Positions 19,501-31,100 of a stretch of DNA of 64,000 bases are shown one piece after another. Origin of the DNA: Geranomyces variabilis (lineage: Eukaryota; Chytridiomycota; Chytridiomycetes; Spizellomycetales; Powellomycetaceae); the NCBI GenBank assembly GCA_027603065.1, contig JADGJP010000005.1, positions 1 through 64,000 of the forward strand, in the 5' to 3' direction. The stretch's first letter is position 1; every line of letters starts with the position of its first letter. Under the pieces are notes generated by a model. That model did no database searches, was not told the origin of the DNA, and saw only the letters and a program-made list of their open reading frames with translations. The translations under genes and the position numbers were made by a program.

Positions 19501-22500
19501 ACGCTGAATGTAACCGGTTTCGGCAGTCTTTACAGCTGTGTCGATCAAACCTTCGCGACCACCCATCGCGTGGAAAAAGAACTCCTGCGGCGTCAAACCA
19601 CGCAGGTAAGAATTTTCCACGAACCCGCGGGCTTCTGGTGTGTGATCGTCCTTGGTGAAATGCGGGAGAGATCGGTTTTTGAATCCGAACGGGATGCGCG
19701 AACCCTCCACATTTTGCTGACCAACTAGGGCCGACATCTGGGCGACGTTAATGTACGATCCTTTGGACCCGGCGACAACCATTTGCTTGACGTTATTGAA
19801 CTCTTTGAGTGTGTTCTGAGCGTTTTTTCCGGCTTCATCACGGGCTACGTTCAACTCTTTGGTGATGTAGCTTTCGAAGCTCTCCTTGACGCTGAGACCC
19901 GGTACTGGCTCAAGAGTACCGGACTGAGCTTCCTCAATGATATTCCCGCACTTTTCTCGGGCTGTCGTGAGAAGCTGCTCAATCTGTTCGGTTGTCTCCT
20001 TGTCGGCAATGGTGTCACCGATACCGATGGAGAAACCATGCTGCAATAGCCAGTGATTGACAACGGTTTGACAACCATTGAAAAACGCTTTCGCGACCTC
20101 CGGCCCGTACTCGTTCATAGCGACATGGACGACGCCTCCGTTCGAGCTTCCAACCATCGACTTGTCCAAAATCCCGCTTAACAGCTCGCCGTTCTCGATA
20201 AGAACCGCGCAATCTTGTACCTCAGCGCTCCCGTTCTTCTCTCCTTCCTTGAGCCCCGCTTTATGCTTGCCGCGAACGTTCAGCTTTGCGGGCAGGATCA
20301 AGCTGATTATCTGTTTGCCTGTCCACATCGGCACCGGCTTGATAATAGCAGGGGGAGGGATGGTGCCGTCCCAGTCGGGAACCCACATGAGCAAGTTCAT
20401 CATGAGGTCCTGCTGAATGAACGTATCGCGCTTTGTGAATTTTCGGATGCCGCAAAGTGTATCCTGCACGATACCCATGATCGGGGCATTTCGTTGCGGA
20501 GTGACAATTTGCTTAGGCACCATGCAGAGCTCCATCAGCTCCGCCTTTGTCTCGTAAGACTGTAAAAGTAAGAAAGGGGTTAGAAAGCAACCTTGAGTTA
20601 AATTAATGGCTATACGTTCGCACAAACCTGCCCCACTATGATCGGCTTGGACGCTTTGGTGACGCGAGCGCCTACGCGAAACGCCCGCTGTGCCACGATG
20701 AGGTGATCTGCGTGTTCCACAGTGACGCACCATACACGACCGCTGTATGGCACCGTGCGCACATGTTTGCGCTGCATGTTGGGATGGCAGGCAAGTGTGC
20801 CACCTCCCCCTGTCGACTCTGCGTAGTGCACCAGCCAGGCGTCGACGGTGCCAGCGCGGTAGCCCCGCGTGAAGTAGGCACAGTAGCCTGCGCGTAGTAG
20901 CAGAGCTAGCAGCTCGTCGCGGAAGCGCGTGGACGATGTGCAGATTTCGTGTTGCGTAGCCCACTTGCCGTCCGCGCGATGCAGGCCACGTACGATCAGA
21001 CGGAGTTGCCTCTTGCTGCAACGTTGCACCCACGCCGGAAACCACTTGTCAGACTTGACTTGCTCGCTTGCCTCGTTTTCCTTCTGGCTGGCAGACGCGG
21101 TGACCTCGAACTCCCTGCTCCGAGACGAGGAAAAGGAAGGACGCGGAGGGCTAGTGAGCGCGCCCGTGCACGAGGCTGTGTGCTTCTCAAGCTGCACCTC
21201 CAGGTGCTGTTGACTGGGGGCGGTGATGGTGACGCCGCAGATGCAGACCAGCGAGTACACCGCGCGACTGCGTGCGTCGGTAATGCGCTCGCAGACAGCG
21301 GATGAGGCTTCGTTTTGCTGGGGCTGCACGTGCTGAAGCGGTATTTGCGACCCGCCTGCATCGTCGGCACTGCGCTTCTTTGCATAGCGACCTGGTGCGG
21401 CGTAGTTGGTGCTGTACACTGCGTGCAGCGCCGTGAACCAAGACCGGCGGCGCACGCAGAAGGAGTACTGCTCATCTGCATGGCGGTATTCCGACCACTC
21501 CGAATCGGCCAGGCCGGCAGCAGGCAGCTGCTGGCGCAGCCATGCAATGTCTAGCTCCTTCCTCTGGTTGAACACAACATACTCGCTCTCCGTGTTCAGA
21601 GACCCGTTGATGAGCCAGAAGGCAAAAAGCTCGAGAAAGGCTGCCACCTGGCCGCCGTGCAGCTCGAACTGTTCAGTCAGCACGTCCACGACGCCAGCCT
21701 CGTCGCTGTCTCCAACACCGCCACGCGCACAAGCAACAAAGCGCAGGTGCGTGTGCGGTGCGTTGGCCAGCTGGTCGGCGCGGAGCTTAGTTGGCGGTAG
21801 GTCTTCGATCTCTCCGCGGTTGCCCACCTGCGCCCACATGCGATGGTTGGGCGTGACGCGCAGCGAGAGGTGGTTAGTGAGACCCGCGTCGTGTCCGTAC
21901 TCATTGCTGCCGGCATTCCAGGTGCGCGCCTCGTGCTCTTGCGTGAAGTCAAGCAGCGTGCCCGCTGGGTGAACGAATGGCTCCACCATCTTGCCCGCAC
22001 GGAACACCAGAGTGTCTGACGCCACATCGTAGCAGGCATACGTCACCATCTCACCGGCACGTAGCAGAGCCGACAGCTGATCGTAGAACAGGAAGCCGTG
22101 ATTGGTCAACACGCGCGTCTCATCCACCGGGAAGCATTGAGGGACGTGCAAATTCATTTCGTCTCCGTCGAAATCGGCGTTGTACGGACTTGTTACCGAA
22201 AGATTGAGGCGGAAGGTAGAGTAAGGCATCACGCGAACCCTGTGTCCCATCATACTCATCTTGTGCAGGGACGGCTGCCGGTTGAAGATAACAATGTCAT
22301 CGTCCACGAGATGCCGCTCCACGCGATAACCCGGTTGGAGATGAAGGTCTCCTCCACGGCGATTGTAGCGCAAGTCGATTCGTTGTCCGTCATCTTTAAT
22401 CACGTACTTGGCGCCGGGATGCTCCATGGGACCGTTGCGAACCATCTCCTGGAGCTGGTGAATGTTATATTGAGTGACAGTCTCGGGAAAGGTCAGGTTG

Positions 22501-24291
22501 CGGGCGATGCTACGCGGCACTCCAACTTGATCGATGGACAAGTGCGGGTCTCCCGTAATGACCGTTCGCGCGGAGAAGTCCACTCGCTTTCCCATCAAAT
22601 TTCCACGTAAACGACCTTCCTTTCCCTTTAAACGCGCGCGAATAGATTTCAGCTGTTGAAGGGAACCTAGTGTTAGTTTGAGCCCATTGAATCAGACAAT
22701 CGCGACGCTCCCCATACCGGACGTCCGGATTTTTGAAGCGCGGCCGGGATGCCTGCAATGTCGTTATCCATGTAAGTTGCGACATGATATTGAAGAAGGT
22801 TCTCGTATTCGGTTAGAATGTGAGCCGGAGCACCGTCAGTCTCGTGTGCACGAAGGGTATTGTTGACGAGGACAATATCGCGGAGCTTGTGCGTCAAATC
22901 ATCCTGATTAGTCGCGACACCGTCCATACTGACAGCTGGCCGCACGGCCATTGGCGGCACCGGAAGGACTGAGATGAGCATCCATTCCGGACGCGCCCAT
23001 GTCGGATTCAAGCCCATAGCCAAGCAATCTGCGTCGCTGATCTTGGTGAAGAGCTGATGGACTTTTTCGGCCGACATTGTCTCGGTTCTTCCCGCCTCAT
23101 TACCGCTTTCGATCTGCGCAGGCATTGACGATCTAGTGACCGCAATGCAAGTGCCAACCAAACCTCGGCAACAAAGAACTGTACCTCGTCTTTTGTAGCT
23201 TTAGTGAACTTCGCGATTCCAAGCGGTCCTTCCTTTTTATAAACGGGTTGCCGTTGTCCGCAGCCTCCATGTTTTGATTTTTTGGCTTTATAAGGGTCAA
23301 GATCGATCTTTTCGTGGCGTGCGTTAAGACCGATGAATTCGCTACATAATGATTTTTCGGCAAGCAGAAAGAGGACGCTCACCTCCTCATCCTCGGGAGC
23401 CTCATCGCCATCACACATCAGCTTTGTCTTACACATTCCCCAGACTTCCTCGAACCGTCGAGCTTTGTTTGCCATCCGTTGCAATGCCGCAAAGCGTGGG
23501 TTCGAGTAATCAACCTAGATTTTCATCTTCTGTCAATGGCGTGTCATAACCAAACCAGTATTAGCACAGCCCAGCCCCACCTTAAGTTTTCCACAATTCG
23601 AACAAACACATTCGAGAACTTTTTTGACTTTTTTGATCATGCCTGGTTTTACAGAAGGATCAGCCACCTGGTACATCCGTGCACAAGCAGTGCGCACACT
23701 GTTGCGAGTTGTGAGGTCACAGGAACAGGGAACGAACCAGCGTGAAACACGGGCTTCGCCAAATCGATATGCCCGAAGTGCCCAGGACAGTCGGTCATGT
23801 TTTCGTCGCAAGTGGCGCACTTGAAATTTCTATCGGTCGTGCCTAACCGCCGGTCGAGCAGGCCACCCTGTTTGGGGTTGTTCTCGGTCTCGTAGAACTC
23901 CGAGTGCTCGACCTTAACCACGGACATGGCTTTCTGGAAGAGCCAAGATGCAGATAATCAAATATGTGAATGACTGCCATAAAATGGGAGCTTCACACGG
24001 TTTGTCTCGTGATATTTTGCGATCCACGTCGCTTCCAACAGTACAGAAAATTGTGACATGCGAGTGACCTCCAGCTGTTCCCTTCTCTACCGCCAAATCA
24101 AACTCTCCAGCATCACCCTACACAGAATAATGGGCCTAATAATGCACATCTTCCGTGTCCCTTCCCAGCAGCTAGACTACGCCTAAGGTACGTACCGTGT
24201 CTTCGGGTGACAAGACTCCGAACTGGACCTTTTGGGTCTTCCGCAGCGGCATAGCCGACGGAGGAAACAGGATGCCGGCAGAATGCACCAT
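16540..24291 (-). CDS. RPB1: RNA polymerase II largest subunit RPB1, intein-containing
   Basis: Eight exons are read: 24291-24196, 23933-23738, 23642-23581, 23514-23383, one ending at 23185, 23080-22718, 22652-20628 and 20559-16540. The N-terminal zinc-binding region ([27 protein letters not shown]) is followed by [20 protein letters not shown], the catalytic loop [16 protein letters not shown], the trigger loop and bridge helix ([13 protein letters not shown]), and a C-terminal heptad tail of about 33 YSPTSPx repeats. RPB1 forms the active site of Pol II in the nucleus. The precursor carries a 503-residue intein that must be removed for a functional enzyme. The exon 5 start is uncertain. Translation may start at 24291 or at the inner Met at 24252. 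Confidence 0.95.
16747..17424 (-). repeat. RPB1 C-terminal heptad repeat tract (~33 x 21 bp)
   Basis: Tandem 21-bp units encode YSPTSPS/N/T. The first ~21 heptads show a higher-order period of six heptads (126 bp): Asn replaces Ser at heptads 3, 9, 15 and 21, and the DNA of adjacent 126-bp blocks is nearly identical. A run of about eleven YSPTSPT heptads follows, then a YSPSSPG heptad and a Gly/Ala/Ser-rich tail. Confidence 0.85.
20628..22136 (-). other. Intein with LAGLIDADG-type endonuclease region in RPB1
   Basis: A 503-codon insertion follows NLHVPQ and precedes [11 protein letters not shown]. It opens with Cys1 ([17 protein letters not shown], block A). Block B is at [12 protein letters not shown], with the Thr and His of TxxH. 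A DOD endonuclease-like centre has [13 protein letters not shown] (block C-like) and [13 protein letters not shown] (block E-like). Block F reads [14 protein letters not shown]. The C-end reads KPIIVGQ and the +1 residue is Ser. The penultimate residue is Gly, not His, and the last is Gln, not Asn. The first endonuclease motif lacks the usual Asp. A 68-bp spliceosomal intron (20560-20627) starts exactly after the last intein codon. Confidence 0.9.
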
Positions 24292-25240
24292 GTTCACGAC
24301 GCCGCTGAAAGGTTCTCAAATAAGGACGAGTCGCGTGCGGATACTGCTTCGAAAAGCGAGTAATGAGCGAAAACGGCTCAATGCTATCAGCCCCAAACAC
24401 AAGTGTTGTGCAGCGGCAGCCGCCACAAACGCTCCGAAAGGAGACACACACCAGAACGGTTGCTTGTGCTCTTTTCGGGACGAGCCAAAAGCAAAGACGA
24501 GCCTTCAAAAGTGTGCAGTGTAATCACGGACTGCGCTTGGAGAGCTGCTCCTTTAAAACCGTGGTAATCTCGCTGAAAAGAACGGCTTGGACGAAGGCGC
24601 TGCGGAGATCAACGTTTGCGAACGGTCTCGTCTTTGAATCCCACTTCACTCTTCGTCGCCAATCAATCACGCGCAAGCCCAGTCCGTTGTTTCGGAAGGG
24701 CTTTGTTCGACAGGGCGAACCCGCAGATATGGAAGGAAGGGCCAAAAAGGTGGGCTGTGCGGGGCCAGCAGCTAATCTGATTGGAAACCCTTGCAGATTG
24801 CGAGCAAGCGATGTGCTGCCTCTCTTTGTGCCCCAGCGCCGGCTTTGCATCCGTCGCTTGCCCACCCACCCACTCGTTGCGTGCCATTGTGACGGGACAG
24901 GCTGGTTCGAATGCACTCGAATGTGCCAAATTCTGAGGGAGTCACACAAGCTGCTCCGCGTCACATGACCGGCTCCCGGCGCTTTTTTGTTGGGCGCAGG
25001 AGACGTCGCCGTCGGTTTCGCTCCTTCCCAAGCAGCCTTTCTCCGTTTTTACATTCAAGGAAACTCCTGAAGGTAGGCTCAAAGGAACACTTGCAGAGAG
25101 CCACGTCGCAGGCCCGCTCGGGGCAAAAGGTCTCAGGAGCCAAGTAACCGAAAGGCGGGCTGCGGGCTGTTCACGTCATGTCGGTTTCTCTGGGTGTGCC
25201 AGCGCTCATCACCGATTGCCATTCCTGTAGCATCACAAGC
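24292..25240. promoter_or_regulatory. Divergent promoter RPB1 / eIF5A, no gene seen
   Basis: 949 bp lie between divergent housekeeping starts. Open frames on both strands (for example 24363-24968 +, 24524-24964 -) have mixed composition and no recognisable domain, so I read this as promoter and untranslated sequence. Pyrimidine-rich patches near 25020-25065 could mark the eIF5A start region. Confidence 0.5.
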
Positions 25241-25882
25241 ATGTCCGCTCCCGAAGAAGAACACCACGAAGAGTTCGAGGCCGTCGGCGGTTAGTACATG
25301 GAGAAAAATTTACCGAATGACCACGAATCCGGGGTGCGGTGGCTGATCTTGTTCATGCTTGTACTGTGGCAGCCGGTGCGTCCGAGACCTACCCCATCCA
25401 GTGCTCTGCGCTTCGCAAGAACGGACACGTCGTGATTAAGGGCCGCCCTTGCAAGATTGTCGACATGTCTACCTCGAAGACTGGCAAGCACGGACACGCT
25501 AAGGTAAATGGCCATGCCAGGAGATCAGTTTGTTTGAAGGCCCCCGCGTTTGCTAATATAGGTATGCCCGTCCGCGTAGGTCCACCTTGTCGCCACCGAC
25601 ATCTTCACCGGCAAGAAGCTCGAGGATCTGTCTCCCTCGACTCACAACATGAACGTCCCCAACGTTGTCCGCATTGAGTACCCTCTGTTGGACATTGACG
25701 ATGGTTTCCTCTCGCTCATGAAGGAAGACGGCAGCACCAAGGACGACATTAAGGTCCCTGACAACGAGATTGGCCAGCAGATTGAGGAGGGTTTCGCGGA
25801 GGGCAAGGAGCTGATTGTTACCATTGTGGCTGCCATGGGCGAGGAGCACGCCCTCTCCTTCAAGGAGGCTCCCAAGAACTAA
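25241..25882 (+). CDS. TIF51: Translation factor eIF5A
   Basis: Exons 25241-25289, 25373-25503 and 25580-25882 give 160 residues, close to the family's ~157. The hypusination loop [12 protein letters not shown] is intact, with the modified lysine at residue 55. Also present are [33 protein letters not shown] and the C-terminal OB fold. eIF5A, once hypusinated, relieves ribosome stalling at polyproline and helps termination. The acidic N-terminus ([13 protein letters not shown]) is typical. Confidence 0.96.
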
Positions 25883-26878
25883 GCTGATCTGCGCGCGCTC
25901 ACCTGATCTTTTGTTCCCCTACCTTCACACATCCAAATCCACTCCCCACTCGCTTCCTTTCGGGGCGGCTTTCGGCGACCCCTATTTGAAGCGGCCCCTG
26001 CATTTTGGGAGAAACCGCCTCTTTTGCGTCTCCACCCGCCCTGTGTTGTATTATAGAGAGGCCCTTTTTCTGTAGTCCGTCGAATGATTCAAAACGCATT
26101 CCATCTTGAGCTTCACCGCTTTACCTTCGTTTGCTCCCACGAAAAGGCGCTGGGTCGGCGGCGTGTAGGCAAATACAAGCTGACAAAGTTGGTAGAAGAA
26201 ATTCCCAGTCTCAATCATTTCTGACAAGGAAGAAAAAGCACTGTCGAGGCAGCGATACCTCCGAAGAGCACGGTAGTAATTTAAATGGCAAGACCGCGGC
26301 TATGTCGCATCTTAGGACAAGATTACCTTGCATGATCTGCCATGAAAACGCGGTCGGTCTACCAGCGTCTTCTCAGTTCTCGAGTAAACGACGACGCATT
26401 TCCACGTAGCAGTACAGAGCGAGGAGGACTTGGGCGGGGGAAAGTGACTCGGCGGGTGTTATTCATGTGACGTACTGAACAGTAGACAGCGACGAGGAAC
26501 GTGACGAAAGTTTGTGGGTTCAGACTCCAGAGCTCCACAGGAAACAAGCAGACGAGCAAGAAAAAGAGACAAAGACCAAAATTCGCGCGCGGCAAGGCGT
26601 TTCTTCAAAGTTTCTTGTCCGACGCGCTCGCGCTCGCCGCCGCCAGTCTTCCCACCCGCCGCTCGCTCGCTGCAGTGCAGAGGTCTGCAGGCCTTGCGAC
26701 TCGCTCAACGGGCCCCCGCGCTTGTGAGTCGTGCGGAATATCACGGAGGCACCCAGCGGCCAGAGAGAGCGAGTCTTTCCCTCTCTTCTCCTTGCCTTCC
26801 GTTGTACATTTCGTCCCGTCCTCGACGCAGACTTCATTTGACTGGTGTCAACTGTCAACCATCAAAGTCTCCCCCTCA
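25883..26878. other. Intergenic, no supported gene
   Basis: About 1 kb between eIF5A and the next plus-strand frame. The following frame is open upstream of its chosen Met (from 26501), but that part is basic, compositionally irregular and looks untranslated. The first ~250 bp are presumably the 3' UTR and downstream flank of eIF5A. Confidence 0.5.
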
Positions 26879-27964
26879 ATGCCTGGACTTTCGCTTCGCT
26901 CCTTTTACTCAAAGCTGCGTAAGCGAGCGTCCCGCTTTTCCACCGCCCACGCACCTCCTCTCCCAGAGCCAGCGTCTCGCCCACCGCGCTCCTCCTCGCA
27001 GTCGAGGCCTGGCACCGTCGTTATCCACGACGATGCCGCCGCCGCGATCGAAGCCACGCTTGCCTCCTTCCCGCCGCAACCGACCACCGCCTCTGTTTTG
27101 TTTTTGACGGACTCAACACGGCCGTTCGCTCAAACAGCGGCAGCAGCCGCGGTCGCAGCCAAAGGCGCGCAGATGTATCTCCATTCAACAGTTTCGGCAC
27201 CAAATCTGCGACGCTCCGCTGAACTAGCGCAAGAGGAAGCCGATCTACGGCGGGCCGGCAGCAGAAGGAGCCGCGTAAGCGTGGGACGTTTGTCGAGGAT
27301 TGTCGGATACATTGCTGGAGGTCCCTCTACAACTCCGTCCATCGTAGAACGGGACGAAAGTCTCATAGAGGATAACGACCAGCGCGAGCGCCGTGAGGCA
27401 TACGAGCAGCTCCAGCGTACAAATCTCCCGGCTGGTCGCCAATCGCCATATCAGCCGAGGACATCATCTGCGACTTCGCCACCATTACGCTCGCGGGCTC
27501 CATCCGCTTGCTCTTCCAAGTCCAGCAGCTCCTCGAGACAACTTTCAAAAATGGCGGCCCGGCTGGACGCTCAACTGGGCGCTCTGGGATCTGTTTTCGC
27601 GAGAATTCGTACCAATGCCTCTCTCAAACAAATTACCTTGGCTACGAGCGAAGACAACCCCGCCGATTCATCTTCCAGCGAAACAGACGATACCCATACC
27701 GATGCCCTACGCACATTGCAAAGGCCCGCGATACCCCGCTCCGCATCCACTTCAGCGCTTACGCCAACAAACACCGGTGCGCCAGGCACTGCACCCTATC
27801 GTGTCGATTCCGGCTTTGCACGTAGTGAGCTGGACTTGCTCTACGCAGATTTGATGTCTCTCTCCCTTTCCCAATTCAGTCAAAAGCACGCAACCAGCGC
27901 CATTCCGGAAGAGGACGAAAAAGAGGAGGAGGAAAAAAACGGCCATTCTGTGGCTAGTTCATGA
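26879..27964 (+). CDS. Unrecognised Ser/Ala-rich disordered protein
   Basis: A single-exon frame of 361-362 residues is read from MPGLSLRSFYSKLRKRASRF. An in-frame upstream ATG at 26501 would give 487 residues, but the added part looks non-coding. The N-terminus is basic and amphipathic and could be a mitochondrial or membrane-binding helix. The middle is rich in Ala, Ser, Arg and Pro, with Ser runs (SKSSSSSRQLSK). The end is acidic (EEDEKEEEEKNG). I recognise no domain. The third-codon-position pattern and length support a real gene, but its function is unknown. Confidence 0.55.
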   Translation: MPGLSLRSFYSKLRKRASRFSTAHAPPLPEPASRPPRSSSQSRPGTVVIHDDAAAAIEATLASFPPQPTTASVLFLTDSTRPFAQTAAAAAVAAKGAQMYLHSTVSAPNLRRSAELAQEEADLRRAGSRRSRVSVGRLSRIVGYIAGGPSTTPSIVERDESLIEDNDQRERREAYEQLQRTNLPAGRQSPYQPRTSSATSPPLRSRAPSACSSKSSSSSRQLSKMAARLDAQLGALGSVFARIRTNASLKQITLATSEDNPADSSSSETDDTHTDALRTLQRPAIPRSASTSALTPTNTGAPGTAPYRVDSGFARSELDLLYADLMSLSLSQFSQKHATSAIPEEDEKEEEEKNGHSVASS

Positions 27965-28140
27965 ATGCTGTAGGGACTTACCCCCTTTTTTTTTGGACTA
28001 GATAGATGGTAACATAGAGCCAGCAGCCATTTTACTACTCTAGAGTAGATTTATGTACAATAGCTGAAAGCTGAAAAAGCGAAAAGTGACCGACTTCGCC
28101 GAATGTTTAAACCTTCTCTCCTCCCCCGATCGCTCTGGGA

Positions 28141-31100
28141 ATGGCCAACAGGCCGCCAGCTCCCCAGCAGCGCTATAACATTGATGGATCCCTGCGCCAG
28201 GAAACACCGGATGAGGTTGCCGAACGAGAAAGAAGGGGTTCTGGGCTGGGCTCGGGGCGGGGCCGGAGGTCTCGAGCGCAACGTCCGACAGCTTCCCACG
28301 ACGACCTTTTGCGCGCCGCTCGCGAGTCCATTTCATTTCCCGCAGTCGATGTCGCAAAAATTGTTACGGACTGCATTTCGGATGGTCAGCCATCAAAACT
28401 TTTGGAACCGTGGGGGCCTGACGCCGACAGAGCACTATTTGGGAGAGGAGGAGAAGCACCTTTCCGTCGCGGCAGTCCGCAATACGACGAATTCCAGGGT
28501 ACGGCGCACTATGCCCTCGAATAGGGGATGCGAATCTCGTCAAGCTGGGGTAAGATCATGCTACTCAAATGTTTGTCTTTTTAGAGTTCTTTGCCAAATT
28601 CGCAGCAATGAGAGCAAAGAAACTGCACGGCGACCGCTCCTCTGTTGGACAAAAAGGGCAAAGCCATTTGAACAAGGATCCCGAAGCGGCGCTGGCGGAT
28701 GCACGGCATGCTTTGGTCCTTTTTTGCGAGTTCCAGCGCAAAAAACAAGCGCAGCTGCGAGAAAAGATCGAAAAAGTATGCATTTTATCCAGGCGCCGCT
28801 TGGACGCATACGCTCGCTGACCACGGCATTCCCTTTAGGACCGAGCCAGTCTTCCAATCAAAGCGTTGGAGGGGCAAATTATCAATACCCTGGCAACCAA
28901 TCGTGTAGTTTTGATAGCCGGTAAGGCCTTAAAGCCAGGTAGTCATTCAACGCGCCGAAAAGACGCCGACCCCTGTGCCTTGCTGACCGGGTCCGATGTG
29001 TTATAGCTGACACGGGAGCTGGTAAAAGCACACAGTAAGTGTTGGACTCTCATCGGATCACGATGAGCTGGAAGGCTCAATCCGTCGCGTCGCAGGGTTC
29101 CTCAATATCTGGTTGCGGCGGGCTGCAAGCGCATTGCCGTCACGCAACCACGAAGAATCGCATGTATGAGCTTGGCGCGGCGTGTGAGGTATGTTAATTT
29201 CGCACACACGCTGTCACTCTTCGTCGTGCTGACAGGTCGCCAGTTACGAAGGAATGAACTCAAAGGAGACTGAAGTGGCATATCAAGTGCGCTTCGATGG
29301 CAACAAGACGCCAAACACCAAAATTCTGTTTCTGACAGAAGTACGTTGTCTTTTTCGTCGACCCTTGAAACGCCACTGAACGCCACACAATATCTGATTT
29401 GGTCTACCTTTCGCAGGGTCTTCTCCTCCGTCAGTATATGGGAGATGTCCGACTCTCCAGCTACGAGGTTATTATAGTTGATGAAGTGCACGAACGGCAC
29501 ATGTCTGGTACTTTCTCCGCTAACGTGAACTCTACCCTTTTGTCGTGCGCAACAACACCTGACGATTCGTTTTTTGACAGGCGACTTTTTGTTGGGCGTC
29601 TTGAAGCAGCTCTTGACTTTTCGCCCCGATATCCGCATAGTGTTAATGTCTGCTACCATTAACGCTGACCTTTTCAGCCGCTATTTCAACGCGCCTGTCA
29701 TTGAGGTATTCAAGCATACATTTCAGATTATAGCCTGTTCCGAGCTAACCTTTTGATCGTCAATAGGTTCCGGGACGAATGTTTCCTGTCTCGATAGAAT
29801 ATCTGCCGGTCGAGGAGCCGGATAGAAATTTGGTGGATGACCGTCTGTACTCCGAGCGATTGAGAGCTGAGGTCCGGCAGTCTATTCCGACTCGCGGCCA
29901 AAGGTTGAATCCCGCTCCGTATCTTCGCATTTTGGAGCGCATTGATCAACAAGTCCCTGCCCACGAGCGCGGCGACATGCTCATTTTCTTGAGCGGCTTC
30001 AACGAAATTACAATACTAGGGGAAGAGCTCAAGAAGTACGCTAGTCACAATCGCCGCTGGATCATCCTAGCTCTGCATAGCTCGCTCTCTGTGGTGGATC
30101 AGGAGAAAGTTTTTGATATTCCGCCTCCCGGTGTTCGAAAATGTATTTTGTCAACAAATATCGCCGAGACAAGTGTAACTATTGACGGGTGAGAAATGGG
30201 ACAGCTTGCGAGACATCTTCTTTTTTTCTGTGCGCTCCTAACGTTATGCTTTTATGAACGTCGGACAGTGTGAGATTTATCATCGACTCGGGTGCTGTGA
30301 AGGAAATGGCGTTTGACTCTGCCGCCAAAGTCTCTCGGTTATCTGAATTTTGGATCAGCAAATCCAGCGCAAAACAACGCGCAGGCCGAGCGGGTCGCAC
30401 AGGCCCCGGCCAGTGTTTCCGTCTCTATTCGAAACTGGAATACACTCGATTGAGCGAGTTTCCAGTGCCTGAAATTCTGCGACAACCGCTGGAGCCGCTC
30501 ATCCTACAAGTGCGAGCGTATTCCCTTGGCGATCCGCGACATTTCGACTTTATCGAGCGCCCAGCAACAGGCGCTCTTGATCACGCCATACAGAGGTTGC
30601 AAGTCCTTTCTGCATTGGATGCGTACGAAGAGCTGACGCCTATGGGTTCCGTCCTGGCGAAAATGCCCCTAGACGTTGTATTGGGAAAAATGCTCGTTAT
30701 GGGCTCTATTATGAACGTTGTGGAATCTACCATTATTATCGCCGCTGCGCTGAGCGTGCAATCTCCTTTCTTGCGTGTACCCGAAAACCAGCGGGGCGTA
30801 TTGGAAAACCGTCGGAAACTGTATTCTGAACACGGAGACCCTTTTACGCTGCACAATGTTTTCACGGAATGGCTTCGGGTCAAGACTGCTAGAGGCGAGC
30901 CTTCTTCAAAATGGTGCCGGCGCCACGGATTAGAAGAGCAGCGCCTCTACGAGATGATGAAGCTCAAAAGCCAGTTCGACGGTATCCTGCGGGACGTTCT
31001 GGGAATCCGTGTAGGTGCAAGCAGTCCAAGGACCACGAAGCGAGGCCGTGAAATTGAGGAAGGCCGCGACGGTCGGTGCCATCCATCGAAACGAAAGCTG

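Noticed and set aside
20628-22136. Reading the RPB1 insertion as a retained spliceosomal intron
   Set aside because: It is open for 503 codons, lacks a GT donor at its 5' edge, and contains ordered intein blocks A, B and F plus an endonuclease-like core.
24890-24925. A tRNA B-box-like GGTTCGAA string
   Set aside because: No acceptor stem, A box or cloverleaf could be drawn around it.
24363-24968. A 201-residue plus-strand frame between RPB1 and eIF5A
   Set aside because: Mixed composition, no domain, overlapped by equally long minus-strand frames, and it lies in the expected promoter region.
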